Part shown: positions 53,395 through 62,670 of the stretch, one piece after another
Layout: every line of letters starts with the position of its first letter
Position numbering within the stretch: the stretch's first letter is position 1
From: Gammaproteobacteria bacterium
GTDB lineage: Bacteria > Pseudomonadota > Gammaproteobacteria > Steroidobacterales > Woeseiaceae
Reading direction: 5' to 3'
NCBI GenBank assembly: GCA_029862045.1
Contig: JAOTYE010000014.1
Span: 35,853-99,852 of the forward strand
DNA: 64,000 nt
The notes under the pieces: generated by a model
Database searches by the model: none
Seen by the model: only the letters and a program-made list of their open reading frames with translations
What the model was told of the DNA's origin: nothing
Position numbers and translations under genes: made by a program

Positions 53395-54714
53395 TTGGCG
53401 ATTGCGGATATGCAGGAAAACAACAAGTGGGGCTTTGTCAATTCCCTGATACTGCATACGAGGCCCGTTCTCGTTCCTGCGAAGGCCTTGCGGTTCACAC
53501 ATACGTTCGGCCTCGGTGGCATGTCCCTGGTTCTCTTTCTGATGCTGATAAGTACCGGGCTCCTGATGATTTTTGTTTACGAACCGTCCCCGGAACGCGC
53601 CTACGAATCCATCCTGTTCATGCAACAGGAAATGCTGTTCGGCCGACTCATACGCGGTGTGCATTACTGGAGCGCTAACCTGCTTATCGCGGTGGCGGTG
53701 TTGCACATGCTGCGGGTCTTTCTAACCGGAGCGTTCCACGCTCCCCGGCGAGCCAATTGGATAATTGGCCTGGGCCTGTTGTTTTTGATCATGGTGTCTG
53801 GTTTTACCGGTTACCTGTTGGCGTGGGATCAGATTTCCTACTGGGCGATCACGATCTGCACCGAGATGCTGGGATATATGCCGGGTATTGGCCAGACGCT
53901 ACAGCGCGTGATTCTCGGCGGAGCGGAAATCGGTCCGGCTACAGTGATCAACTTTTATGCTCTGCATACCATTGTCGTTCCATTGCTGCTGGTTGCGCTA
54001 ATGACATGGCACTTCTGGCGTGTTCGTCTGGCAGGCGGTGTGGTTGTCCCGCGGGATACTGAAGAAAACGCCCAGGCAGGCACGGACTATGTGCCGTATA
54101 TTCCCAACCTGCTGCTCCGAGAGATAGCGGTGGGTTTGATGCTGATTGCTTTCGTACTCGTTATTGCTATTTTCTTCGAGGCACCGTTGGGCGAACCTGC
54201 CAATCCCGGCTTGAGTCCGAATCCGGCCAAGGCGCCGTGGTACTTCGTCGGCCTGCAGGAGTTACTACTGCATTTTCATCCTCTGTTTGCCGTCTTTATC
54301 ATTCCCCTGGTAGTCGTGATCGCTGTTGTTCGGGTTGCCTATCTGCGCTATGACGCTGATCTTTCGGGGAACTGGTTCCTGACGCCGAAAGGACGACGCA
54401 TGGCAGCCGTTGCCGCTACTACGGCTCTGCTGCTTACGCCGTTGTGGATATTGCTGGATGAATATGCCGTCGGACCGGTTGGCTGGTTCAGCAGTACTGC
54501 GCCGGTGATCAGCAATGGTCTATTACCCTGCACGGCTCTCGCGGTCGGAGTTGTAGCGTTTTACATGCTGATCAGGAAACAATTCAATGCGTCGAAAAAC
54601 GAAACGGTGCAGGCACTGTTTGTGTTGCTCGTCGTTGGCTTTACGGTCCTCACCGTGACGGGCGTATGGTTTCGTGGTGCGGGTATGGCATTGGTGTGGC
54701 CATGGCAGACATAG
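53395..54714 (+). CDS. cytochrome b of a bc-type complex
   Basis: 439 residues from TTG 53395, with AGGA eight bases upstream; ATG 53410 is an alternative. Eight to ten helices. Haem-ligating histidine pairs are visible: GVHYWSANLLIAVAVLHMLR in helix B and LHTIVVPLLLVALMTWHFW in helix D. The quinol site region PWYFVGLQELLLHFHPLFAV replaces the classic PEWY. N- and C-terminal cytochrome b domains are fused in one chain. Coupled to a Rieske gene and a multihaem cytochrome gene, but no cytochrome c1 is present. Confidence 0.9.
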   Translation: MAIADMQENNKWGFVNSLILHTRPVLVPAKALRFTHTFGLGGMSLVLFLMLISTGLLMIFVYEPSPERAYESILFMQQEMLFGRLIRGVHYWSANLLIAVAVLHMLRVFLTGAFHAPRRANWIIGLGLLFLIMVSGFTGYLLAWDQISYWAITICTEMLGYMPGIGQTLQRVILGGAEIGPATVINFYALHTIVVPLLLVALMTWHFWRVRLAGGVVVPRDTEENAQAGTDYVPYIPNLLLREIAVGLMLIAFVLVIAIFFEAPLGEPANPGLSPNPAKAPWYFVGLQELLLHFHPLFAVFIIPLVVVIAVVRVAYLRYDADLSGNWFLTPKGRRMAAVAATTALLLTPLWILLDEYAVGPVGWFSSTAPVISNGLLPCTALAVGVVAFYMLIRKQFNASKNETVQALFVLLVVGFTVLTVTGVWFRGAGMALVWPWQT

Positions 54715-55190
54715 ACAAACGGCGCCGCAGCTTTATGTCCCGGATAGCGGCGCTACTCGGTGGCCTGGCAATATTTGAAGCAGGCTGGATCAGCGCAACT
54801 TTCCTCGGGCCACGCCGGAGCCGGGTATCGTTGGAGGAAGGGCTCGGATTTCAGGTCGCCGGTCCGGTTGAGCGCTTCGAGCCGGGCAGCGTTACCGCAT
54901 TTCGCGATGGTCATTTCTACCTGGTGCGCCTGGACGACGGCGGCTTCCTGGCGCTGCACCGCAAGTGTACGCACCTCGGCTGCACCGTACCCTGGATAGC
55001 GGATGAGCAGAGATTCACGTGCCCCTGCCATGCTTCGGCATTCGACATACGAGGCGATGTGCTCAGTGCACCAGCAGCACGGGCCCTCGAGCTGTTTGCC
55101 GTGCGCATCGACAATGGAATCGTAAAAGTCGATACGAACAAACTACTTCGCCGCGCTTCGTTCGAATCGCATCAGGTAACCCGGGTCTGA
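54702..55190 (+). CDS. Rieske iron-sulfur protein
   Basis: 162 residues from ATG 54702, overlapping the cytochrome b stop by 13 bases. N-terminal membrane or Tat-like anchor (RRRSFMSRIAALLGGLAIFE, a twin-arginine-like KRRRSF followed by a hydrophobic stretch). Rieske [2Fe-2S] ligands are in CTHLGC and CPCHASAF. Accepts electrons from quinol at the cytochrome b site and passes them outward. The order cytochrome b then Rieske is the reverse of the usual petA-petB. Confidence 0.93.
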   Translation: MADIDKRRRSFMSRIAALLGGLAIFEAGWISATFLGPRRSRVSLEEGLGFQVAGPVERFEPGSVTAFRDGHFYLVRLDDGGFLALHRKCTHLGCTVPWIADEQRFTCPCHASAFDIRGDVLSAPAARALELFAVRIDNGIVKVDTNKLLRRASFESHQVTRV

Positions 55191-55197
55191 TCTTGCG

Positions 55198-57474
55198 ATG
55201 AATGACGACGGCATGCGCGGCTGGAGGCTTGCGGCACTTATCGCTCTGGGCGTGATCGTCCTTTCCATTCCACTCTACGTCGTCAGGGAAATGCAGCGAG
55301 ATACTGCAGATAGTCCACCTGGCACGTCAGCTGCGAGCTTTGTAGGCCGGGACCAGTGCATTGATTGCCACGATGTGGCGTACGACCAATGGCTCGGCTC
55401 GGATCACGATAATGCCATGGACCTCGCCAACGAACAGACGGTCCTGGGCGACTTCGACGACGCCGAATTCGAACACGACGGAGTGATCTCCCGCTTTTAC
55501 AAAAAAGACGATGGATATTTCATTTTCACCGAAGGCCCCGCGGGTGAGATGGCCGAATTCGAAGTGCGTTATACGTTCGGAATCGAGCCGTTGCAACAGT
55601 ACCTGGTCCCTTTTCCGGGAGGACGATTGCAGGCGCTGTCCGTTGCCTGGGACACAGAAGAGCAACGCTGGTTCGATCTCTACCCGGACGCGACATTTTC
55701 GGCGGACGATTGGCTGCACTGGACCCGCAACGGGCAGAATTGGAATGGCATGTGCGCCGAGTGTCATTCGACGGATCTGCAAAAGAACTACGACGCGGAA
55801 ACCAAAACATTCAACACTATCTGGTCGGAAGTGGATGTCAGTTGCGAGGCCTGCCATGGCCCGGGTTCCCGGCATGTGGCGTGGGCCGAAATCGATCCGA
55901 TGGCGCGCCCGGAAGTCGAGGATTATGACCTGGTTGTCCATTCGAGCGGTATGGACAATCGCCAGCAAGTAGAAATGTGTGCGCCTTGTCATTCACGCCG
56001 CAGCGAGATTGGCGACTACGACCACGGCCAGGTAAATCTGCTCGAAAATCTGGTGCCTTCGCTGTTATTGGAAGGCGTTTATCACGCGGACGGGCAGATT
56101 CTCGAGGAGGACTATGTCTGGGGCTCTTTCGTGCAGAGCAAGATGTACCAGAATGGGGTGCGCTGCAGTGACTGCCACGACGTGCACAGCCTGGCGTTAC
56201 ACAAGGAAGGTAATGAACTGTGTCTGCAATGCCATCAGGCGGATACTTACGACGCCTACGAGCACCACTTCCACAAAAAAATCTACGAGGGGCAGCCCAG
56301 CGACGGTGCCTTGTGCGTCAAATGCCACATGCCCGAGCAGCCCTTTATGGTGATCGATGACCGGGCGGACCACAGTCTTCGTGTGCCGCGGCCGGACCTG
56401 AGTCTGGAGACTGGCGTTCCGAACTCCTGCAGCCAGAGTGGCTGCCACGATGACCAAACCGTGGAATGGTCTGCGGACGCGTACACGGAATGGTACGGAA
56501 AAGCCCGCAAACCCCACTTCGGGACTATCCTCGCCGCTGCCCGCGCCGGTGAGCCGGGTGCCGAAGACGGTCTGCACTCGTTGGTGGAAGACGCGCTTAA
56601 ACCGGCGATCGTGCGCGCAACCGCCTTGAACGCATTGCAAGCCTACCCGAGTGAGCAGACAAGCAAAGTCATGCAGCGTGCGTTGAATGATGAGGAGGCG
56701 CTGATGCGCCACACTGCGGTCGAAGGCGTCATGGCTGAGACTCCGGAAGCGCTAGTCGAATTGCTCGCACCGCTGCTGTTTGACTCTGTTCGAGCGGTTC
56801 GGATCAGGACTGCCTCACGCCTCGCTGGCGTAGGCCGGGAATATTTCAAAGCCTATCAACGGGAAGCCTTCGATAAAGAGCTGGCGGAATACATCGGAGC
56901 GATGGAGGCTTCGCTTGATTTCGCTGCTGCCGGCATGAATTTGGGCAATCTTTACAATACGCAGGGCGAGACGGCTACGGCCGAACGCTATTATCGCGCG
57001 GCCCTCGATGTTGACAGCCTGTTCTTCCCGGCCAAGATGAATCTTGCCATGCTGCTAAGCCAGCAAGGGAAGAACGACGAAACCGAGCAATTGCTGCGAG
57101 AGGTATTGGCAGCTTATCCCGATCAGCACGAGGCATCTTACTCACTCGCGCTTCTGCTGGTTGGATTGAATCGTAGCGAGGAAGCGTTGCCATTTCTGGC
57201 CCGGGCTTCAGACGGCATACCGCAACGCCCAAGAGTGCACTATAACTACGGCTTGCTGCTGGCACAGCTAGGTAGAGATGCAGAGGCCGAAACCGCGTTA
57301 CTGAAAGCTCTTGCTTTGGAGCCACAAAGCTTTGATTTCCTGTTCGCTCTAATCGACTTCTATTACAAGCGTGGCCACCTGAACGAGGCACTGGAACTCG
57401 CTGAACGGATGATCACTGCCCACCCGCAAAACCGGCTCGGCCACGATATCAAGGCAGCCATCGAGGGCCGATAG
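55198..57474 (+). CDS. multihaem cytochrome c with HEAT/TPR repeats
   Basis: 758 residues. Single N-terminal membrane anchor (about 8-28). The haem domain (about 45-420) has seven CxxCH sites (CIDCH, CAECH, CEACH, CAPCH, CSDCH, CLQCH, CVKCH) plus one CxxxxCH (CSQSGCH), so eight haems are possible. It resembles cytochrome c554-like multihaem proteins. The C-terminal half has HEAT-like (about 460-560) and TPR repeats (about 575-755) for protein contacts. It starts seven bases after the Rieske gene and should replace cytochrome c1 as electron acceptor of this complex. Terminal acceptor unknown. Confidence 0.88.
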   Translation: MNDDGMRGWRLAALIALGVIVLSIPLYVVREMQRDTADSPPGTSAASFVGRDQCIDCHDVAYDQWLGSDHDNAMDLANEQTVLGDFDDAEFEHDGVISRFYKKDDGYFIFTEGPAGEMAEFEVRYTFGIEPLQQYLVPFPGGRLQALSVAWDTEEQRWFDLYPDATFSADDWLHWTRNGQNWNGMCAECHSTDLQKNYDAETKTFNTIWSEVDVSCEACHGPGSRHVAWAEIDPMARPEVEDYDLVVHSSGMDNRQQVEMCAPCHSRRSEIGDYDHGQVNLLENLVPSLLLEGVYHADGQILEEDYVWGSFVQSKMYQNGVRCSDCHDVHSLALHKEGNELCLQCHQADTYDAYEHHFHKKIYEGQPSDGALCVKCHMPEQPFMVIDDRADHSLRVPRPDLSLETGVPNSCSQSGCHDDQTVEWSADAYTEWYGKARKPHFGTILAAARAGEPGAEDGLHSLVEDALKPAIVRATALNALQAYPSEQTSKVMQRALNDEEALMRHTAVEGVMAETPEALVELLAPLLFDSVRAVRIRTASRLAGVGREYFKAYQREAFDKELAEYIGAMEASLDFAAAGMNLGNLYNTQGETATAERYYRAALDVDSLFFPAKMNLAMLLSQQGKNDETEQLLREVLAAYPDQHEASYSLALLLVGLNRSEEALPFLARASDGIPQRPRVHYNYGLLLAQLGRDAEAETALLKALALEPQSFDFLFALIDFYYKRGHLNEALELAERMITAHPQNRLGHDIKAAIEGR

Positions 57475-57487
57475 GGGTACTATCCAG

Positions 57488-59269
57488 TCAGTCTTCTGTT
57501 GACAGTATCTTCGGAACCATCAGATGAGAATCGTAGTTTCCTCCGAAGTGAACTACATGGCTGCCATGATTGCATGACACATCTTTTCTGTAGGGCGGAG
57601 AAGGAATGATCTCGTTAGAAGCGATGATTAGCTGCAGGGTTTCCCCGACCGAAAAGACGGTGCTGCTGGGATACAGCTCGATTTCGACGGACACGATCTC
57701 ACCAGCTTTCAACTTCAGCTCCGAAGTCCCTAGTTGTACTGGATGCCACTCGGTCGATTCAACAGGGTCAAGTTCGCGTCTGGAGACTCTGCAATCACCT
57801 CGTGTGACCATATCCCTCGTATTTCCGACTGAACCGTTGAAGTGAACAGCATTTCCATCGCGATCGAGCTTATTGACAGCAATAAACATGGCCATATCGT
57901 CCGGTGATATTTCTCCTGCTTTTCCGGGACGGGCTTCCACCCAAGCCCTCAACTTCATGTAACCGCTTAACTCCGTGTCTTCGGTAAACGTGAAATTGAA
58001 TAGTGCGTTTCCGTTCTTTGCCTGGTACACCACCTGCATTGGTCGTTCCGGTTTTTCAAATGCGAGGGACTGTGGTTGACCACTTAAATAGAGTTTTCTG
58101 TACTGGGTACGGGCCAGCGGCCATTCATGTTCATATCGAACTTCGTGAATCTCTTCAATGCTGGATCGCACTTCCAGTCGCACCGGGGGCGTGTCTAAGA
58201 AACCACTGGACGTATCATCTTTTAAGAAACAATCCATGAAGTCCTTGGTCATCTTTTGCACCTCAGGCGAATAGTACGAAACCCACTTGCCAGTGCGATG
58301 CGTGTATACCCATTTATTTTTCGACTTAGCCTGCTCGAAAGCCCGAAAAGAACCCATAGTATGTAACCCATGGTCAGAGAACGAGGCACAAACAAGCATG
58401 GGAACGGCAATCTCTTCTAACTTGGCTGCTTTTGCTTTCCAATAATCATCGTAAAATGGATGGTTCTTCAAATAGTCCGTAGGGATACTCCCATCGGATT
58501 CCACGAAGTCTTCTTCCGTGCCATTAATGCTCGGTTTCACTTCCGTAGCCCACCAAAAGGTGGGAAAACCAACATCCGATAGCCCGCCAAAGGCGAATAT
58601 GTCGCGATACGGATCCGTCAGCCCTTCCCAGGGAGAAATGCAGCACAAGGAAGGCGGTGGTCCCCCGTAGGCCTGGCAAGCCGCCACGTGGTATTGGGAA
58701 ATGGCCAGGAAGCTCACGCCATTGAGCCCCACCTTACCGCTACACCAGGGGCGTTTTGCTATCCACTCAATGGCCTCGTAGTAACATTTCCCCTGATGCT
58801 CGGAGAAGGCGGAGGGGGGACCCTCACTATTGGCGTAACCGGGCAGATTCATATTGACGATGGCATATCCGGCAGGTATCCAAAAATTAGGATCAGGCGA
58901 TTCCCAGCTTGTCAGTTTGGAAAAAACCGGCTTTCCTCCGGTCTGAGGAATCAGACGATATTGTTGAGGTGGACCTCCCAACGGCGTTTTCTTAAGCGCA
59001 GGCGTAAGGTGATTGTTATAAGGATGGGCACACATAACCACCGGCACTTTTTCGTCCTTATTCGCCGCCTTTTTTGAACGGAAAATGTTTGCGGTCACAG
59101 AAAACCCTTCACTCATGGGAATTCTTACGTCATATTCACACAAAATATCCGGGTCTGGTTCGGTAAGCTCAGCCTGAGGATTAAAAAGCTGGCCACTCTT
59201 AATAGCGTTGCCCACCAGTGGACCGATGGCTTGTAATGTTCGACCCAGGTTTATGATTTTTTCTTTCAT
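57488..59269 (-). CDS. CocE/NonD-family hydrolase
   Basis: 593 residues, no signal peptide. N-terminal alpha/beta hydrolase (Xaa-Pro dipeptidyl-peptidase type) with the nucleophile in GLNGVSFLAISQYHVAAC (about 197), preceded by MNLPGYANSEG; candidate Asp and His in ASFSDHGLHTMGS and THRTGKW. C-terminal jelly-roll (about 360-590) of the PepX_C type. Members hydrolyse esters, amides or peptides; substrate here unknown. Base composition by eye is clearly more AT-rich than its neighbours, suggesting recent transfer. Convergent with the cytochrome operon, 13 bases apart. Confidence 0.85.
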   Translation of the reverse strand: MKEKIINLGRTLQAIGPLVGNAIKSGQLFNPQAELTEPDPDILCEYDVRIPMSEGFSVTANIFRSKKAANKDEKVPVVMCAHPYNNHLTPALKKTPLGGPPQQYRLIPQTGGKPVFSKLTSWESPDPNFWIPAGYAIVNMNLPGYANSEGPPSAFSEHQGKCYYEAIEWIAKRPWCSGKVGLNGVSFLAISQYHVAACQAYGGPPPSLCCISPWEGLTDPYRDIFAFGGLSDVGFPTFWWATEVKPSINGTEEDFVESDGSIPTDYLKNHPFYDDYWKAKAAKLEEIAVPMLVCASFSDHGLHTMGSFRAFEQAKSKNKWVYTHRTGKWVSYYSPEVQKMTKDFMDCFLKDDTSSGFLDTPPVRLEVRSSIEEIHEVRYEHEWPLARTQYRKLYLSGQPQSLAFEKPERPMQVVYQAKNGNALFNFTFTEDTELSGYMKLRAWVEARPGKAGEISPDDMAMFIAVNKLDRDGNAVHFNGSVGNTRDMVTRGDCRVSRRELDPVESTEWHPVQLGTSELKLKAGEIVSVEIELYPSSTVFSVGETLQLIIASNEIIPSPPYRKDVSCNHGSHVVHFGGNYDSHLMVPKILSTED

Positions 59270-59284
59270 GAATACAGACTCCGG

Positions 59285-60334
59285 TCAGTTCGCCGTGTGC
59301 TGACAAGCATCAACTACTTTTTTCTGGCGTTTCTTCGGATCATTGACGATCTCGTAGAAATCCCGCAGGTACCTGAGCGCTGCTTTGTTTGGAGACGGGC
59401 CGTCGTGTCCGCCGTCAAAGAAGCCTTCGATCGCAGCGCGACTATCGTTGAAACCTGCAATCGTCGAATCAAGTTGATCGTTGCTGCTGCAAAAGCCGCG
59501 ATACAGTCGTTGACGAACCGACTTGATCGGCAATAAGTCGCTGGGCGTCGCGTAACGCGTGTTAATGATACCCGCCTGATCAAAATCGTACGGTAGTATC
59601 ACCCAGCCGTTGTTCGAGTCGGGTGGCGCGATAACTTTGCCGTTGTGACAGCATTCTTCATTAGCCGGTCCCTTGCGAACCGACCAATCTGTGTTGCCGA
59701 TCATGAACTGAAACAGCGCGTATATGCTGAGCTGGTAGGTGTCAAGCTGGGAGGCTTTGACAGAATCGACCTTGATCGTCTTCATACCTAACCGCGCTGC
59801 CGCTCTCTCAGCTGATTCGATAACGAATGCCGAATGCAGCTCATCTGGTTCACCGCCGCTCGATTTGCGATAGGTAATCTCAAGCTTGCGTACACGGAAC
59901 GAATATTCGGAAAGAATATTGTGAATCTTGTAGACCATGAACTCCTGGTTCAGATAACGCCGATAAGCTGCAGACTTACGACATTGAGTAACAATCTTGA
60001 GTTTGTTTTGTTCGGCAAACAGCGTCGATGCAACTTGTTTCCGTTTCAAGTTGATACTGAGTGGCGGAAGCGAGCAAAGCTCGAGGCGTGAGTTTCCGCG
60101 AGTAGAAACGGCGACATCGAGTACCATGTCGGTTCCGTCATTACTCGTGTATCGCAACAGACCAGCAACGGTCGGTTTGTCTTGCGGTGGTGGCAACTGA
60201 TTCCTGGGTGGCAGTTCGAGGATCAGCGCGAGCGACTCATCCGATTGGAATAACGGGTCATCCGCAGCAAGCGCGCTGAACGTAAAACCTGAAAGCAGGA
60301 TTACGGCGGCCAGGTTCAGATTGGTTTTCAGCAC
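59285..60334 (-). CDS. secreted protein with CotH-kinase-like region
   Basis: 349 residues. Signal peptide about 1-23 (ending ALA). The middle and C-terminal part (about 125-270) contains YRRYLNQEFMVYKIHNIL, LFQFMIGNTDWS, a HNGK element and ILPYDFDQAG. This order (N-x-D near the end of a helix, then a His-Asn, then PYDFDQ) resembles atypical CotH protein kinases, in which the DFD-type motif binds metal. Assignment is by motif pattern only. Cysteines ECCHN and FCSS suggest an oxidised periplasmic protein. Downstream of the patatin gene on the same strand. Confidence 0.55.
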   Translation of the reverse strand: MLKTNLNLAAVILLSGFTFSALAADDPLFQSDESLALILELPPRNQLPPPQDKPTVAGLLRYTSNDGTDMVLDVAVSTRGNSRLELCSLPPLSINLKRKQVASTLFAEQNKLKIVTQCRKSAAYRRYLNQEFMVYKIHNILSEYSFRVRKLEITYRKSSGGEPDELHSAFVIESAERAAARLGMKTIKVDSVKASQLDTYQLSIYALFQFMIGNTDWSVRKGPANEECCHNGKVIAPPDSNNGWVILPYDFDQAGIINTRYATPSDLLPIKSVRQRLYRGFCSSNDQLDSTIAGFNDSRAAIEGFFDGGHDGPSPNKAALRYLRDFYEIVNDPKKRQKKVVDACQHTAN

Positions 60335-60370
60335 GGCACTCTCCGGTTAGGGGCAGTCGCAAAACCAGTC

Positions 60371-62662
60371 CTAAAACGTACGGCCGACGTAGAAGTAAAG
60401 CGCCGTTTGACCGTCTTCAGTCAGTCCGACAGCCGTATAGATTGGGCCCAAGATAGTGTCCACACCGATGAAGACGCTGCCGGCGAAGATGGAACTATCC
60501 AAACTAATGTCAGAATTGTCTTGCCACGTATTTCCCAGCTCAGCAGTCGCTCCGATGTAGGTGGGTAAGAACGCGATATCTCCAAGACGCCGGTAATACG
60601 CCAGTGTCGCAATGCCGGTGTGCTGCCCGCTCAGTTCGTCGGGATTCAGTCCCGACAAGTTTAGAAAACCGCCGAGACGAAACAGGCGTTCGATGGGCGC
60701 TTGCCCGCTGAATGTCGTACCGTAGCGGATGCCTGCAAGCAAAGTGTGTCGACCCCAGGATTTCGCCCCCGAAAATCCAATCATTAGCTGATCAAATTCA
60801 ACATCTGTACCCAATGACTCGCGCCCGCCAGTCCATCCAATGGAAGCAAATACGCCGCGCCTGGGAAAATTCCGGTTATCCAATCGGTCAACGGTCATGT
60901 CCACGAATGCTTCACCCAAGTCAAAATCCTGTTCGGGTGCCGGCTCGCCGATGCGCACATCTTTATTGCCCGACAAATATCGTGCACCAATCCGCAGCCC
61001 TCCCCAATTTCCAAATTCGCGTCCGACCGCGAGTTCGCCACCGGCTGAAAACACCGATATAGTCCCGATCGCATCTCCTGACTGGAATTCGGTGAAGTCG
61101 GTGTTACCAACGAGCAGCTTCGGCGCAACGAAGTACCGATAATCGCGCCCAAACGGTTGGTGAAACGTGCTTGAGAGGCTGGTTTCATCTCCGAGCGTGA
61201 GAGTATTCCGCCATTCTCCGCCAGCAGCGTTCATCGCCGTGCTCAGGTGACTGACTGATACGTTTATGAGATTTTCGCCGCCAGCTTGTGAGGCAACGTT
61301 CAAGCCGAACTGCAGGTATTTTGGTCCCCAGTCGCGTTCCACGGCAGTTACTTTAATGCCTGTTTGATCGCCATCTTCCACAAGTTGATAGCCGACTTTT
61401 TGAAAAATCTGAGTGCCGTATATTCGGGCTATGCCCAACTCCAGCTTTTCTACGTCGAGGGGTTGACCGAGCGGCATTTCTTCGACGCGACTGGTAACAA
61501 AATCGTTGGATAATGCCGATTGGTTATCCCATCTGACGAATTCGATTATCGGCCGCCTCGATAGCGGATCAAGCTCGGCCCTGAGGCTTTCGGTGTCGGC
61601 TGAATCTGACAGCGTCAGCTCCTGCAGCCTGCCCAGGTTTTCAAGAGCGGCTTGCCGGCCCGTAGGTACAGCTTCTCTTATCCGATCAAAATCTGCGGTC
61701 GCAATGTCACCGAGGTCCGGCTCGATGAAGACATCAGTTTCAGTCAAAGTGGCGATTTCTAATTGCACATTCCGGCGTGTCAAAAAACCGCTCAGTTGCT
61801 CTGTTACAGATAACACTGACCCAATCTCGTCCCGAGATTTAAGCGGCGTACTGATATCCACTGCAATGATGACATCCGCGCCCATCTCTCTGACAACTGA
61901 AATTGGCAGGTTCGCCGCGATACCTCCGTCAACCAACATACGACCGTCGATTAGTACCGGTGCCATTGCAGCTGCTATAGACATGCTTGCACGGATCGCG
62001 GTTGCCAGACTGCCGCTGCCGAGAACGACCTGCTCACCAGTGACGATATCAGCGGCAACTGACCGAAATGGTATTGCCAGTTTGTCAAAGTCATCTATCA
62101 GGGCTACCGGCAGTGTCAATTTGCTGAGGACAAGATCGATCTTCTGTCCCTGAACGAGACCCAGGGGCATCTCTATCTTTCCATCGTTAAATCCGAGCGC
62201 TCGCTTGATGAGGAAAGCATCGTCATCGCGTTTGCGGCGAAACGTCTTGTCAGCCCGATACGTGCTGTCATCAAACACGTCATCCCAGTCGATTTCATCT
62301 ATCGCCTGCTCAATTTCCTCGAGCGACATGCCCGATGCGTACAGGCCACCAATAATGGCGCCCATACTTGTACCAGCGATGCAGTCGATAGGAACTTTTT
62401 GTTCGTGCAACACACGGATCACACCAATGTGTGCTGCTCCTCTGGCGCCACCACCACTTAAAGCGAGCCCGATGCGCGGCCGGGACTTGGACTCACCCTG
62501 GGCTGTAGGGCCACAATCCGCAAGAGCTGTAAGCGGAGATATCAAGAGAAAAGCAATAGCGGCGACCGAAAGCCGGCGTCGAATTTTGCATAACAAAATC
62601 TGACGTGCGATCTGGATTGGAAAGATGTTGATGGCGTTCTTCATTTGTGTATTGCCGTTCAT
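60371..62662 (-). CDS. patatin-like phospholipase with outer-membrane barrel (PlpD-like)
   Basis: About 763 residues from ATG 62662; TTG 62674 and ATG 62644 are alternatives and none has a clear ribosome site. Signal anchor before ALADCG. Patatin domain (about 60-340): oxyanion loop LALSGGGARGAAHIGVI, nucleophile GTSMGAIIGG, catalytic Asp in LVDGGIAANLP. Then a POTRA-like stretch (about 370-440) and a 16-strand surface-antigen barrel ending YFYVGRTF. This is the type V(d) autotransporter layout of PlpD, which displays or secretes a phospholipase A. Just downstream of the porin gene. Confidence 0.9.
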   Translation of the reverse strand: MNGNTQMKNAINIFPIQIARQILLCKIRRRLSVAAIAFLLISPLTALADCGPTAQGESKSRPRIGLALSGGGARGAAHIGVIRVLHEQKVPIDCIAGTSMGAIIGGLYASGMSLEEIEQAIDEIDWDDVFDDSTYRADKTFRRKRDDDAFLIKRALGFNDGKIEMPLGLVQGQKIDLVLSKLTLPVALIDDFDKLAIPFRSVAADIVTGEQVVLGSGSLATAIRASMSIAAAMAPVLIDGRMLVDGGIAANLPISVVREMGADVIIAVDISTPLKSRDEIGSVLSVTEQLSGFLTRRNVQLEIATLTETDVFIEPDLGDIATADFDRIREAVPTGRQAALENLGRLQELTLSDSADTESLRAELDPLSRRPIIEFVRWDNQSALSNDFVTSRVEEMPLGQPLDVEKLELGIARIYGTQIFQKVGYQLVEDGDQTGIKVTAVERDWGPKYLQFGLNVASQAGGENLINVSVSHLSTAMNAAGGEWRNTLTLGDETSLSSTFHQPFGRDYRYFVAPKLLVGNTDFTEFQSGDAIGTISVFSAGGELAVGREFGNWGGLRIGARYLSGNKDVRIGEPAPEQDFDLGEAFVDMTVDRLDNRNFPRRGVFASIGWTGGRESLGTDVEFDQLMIGFSGAKSWGRHTLLAGIRYGTTFSGQAPIERLFRLGGFLNLSGLNPDELSGQHTGIATLAYYRRLGDIAFLPTYIGATAELGNTWQDNSDISLDSSIFAGSVFIGVDTILGPIYTAVGLTEDGQTALYFYVGRTF

Positions 62663-62670
62663 TACGTCGA

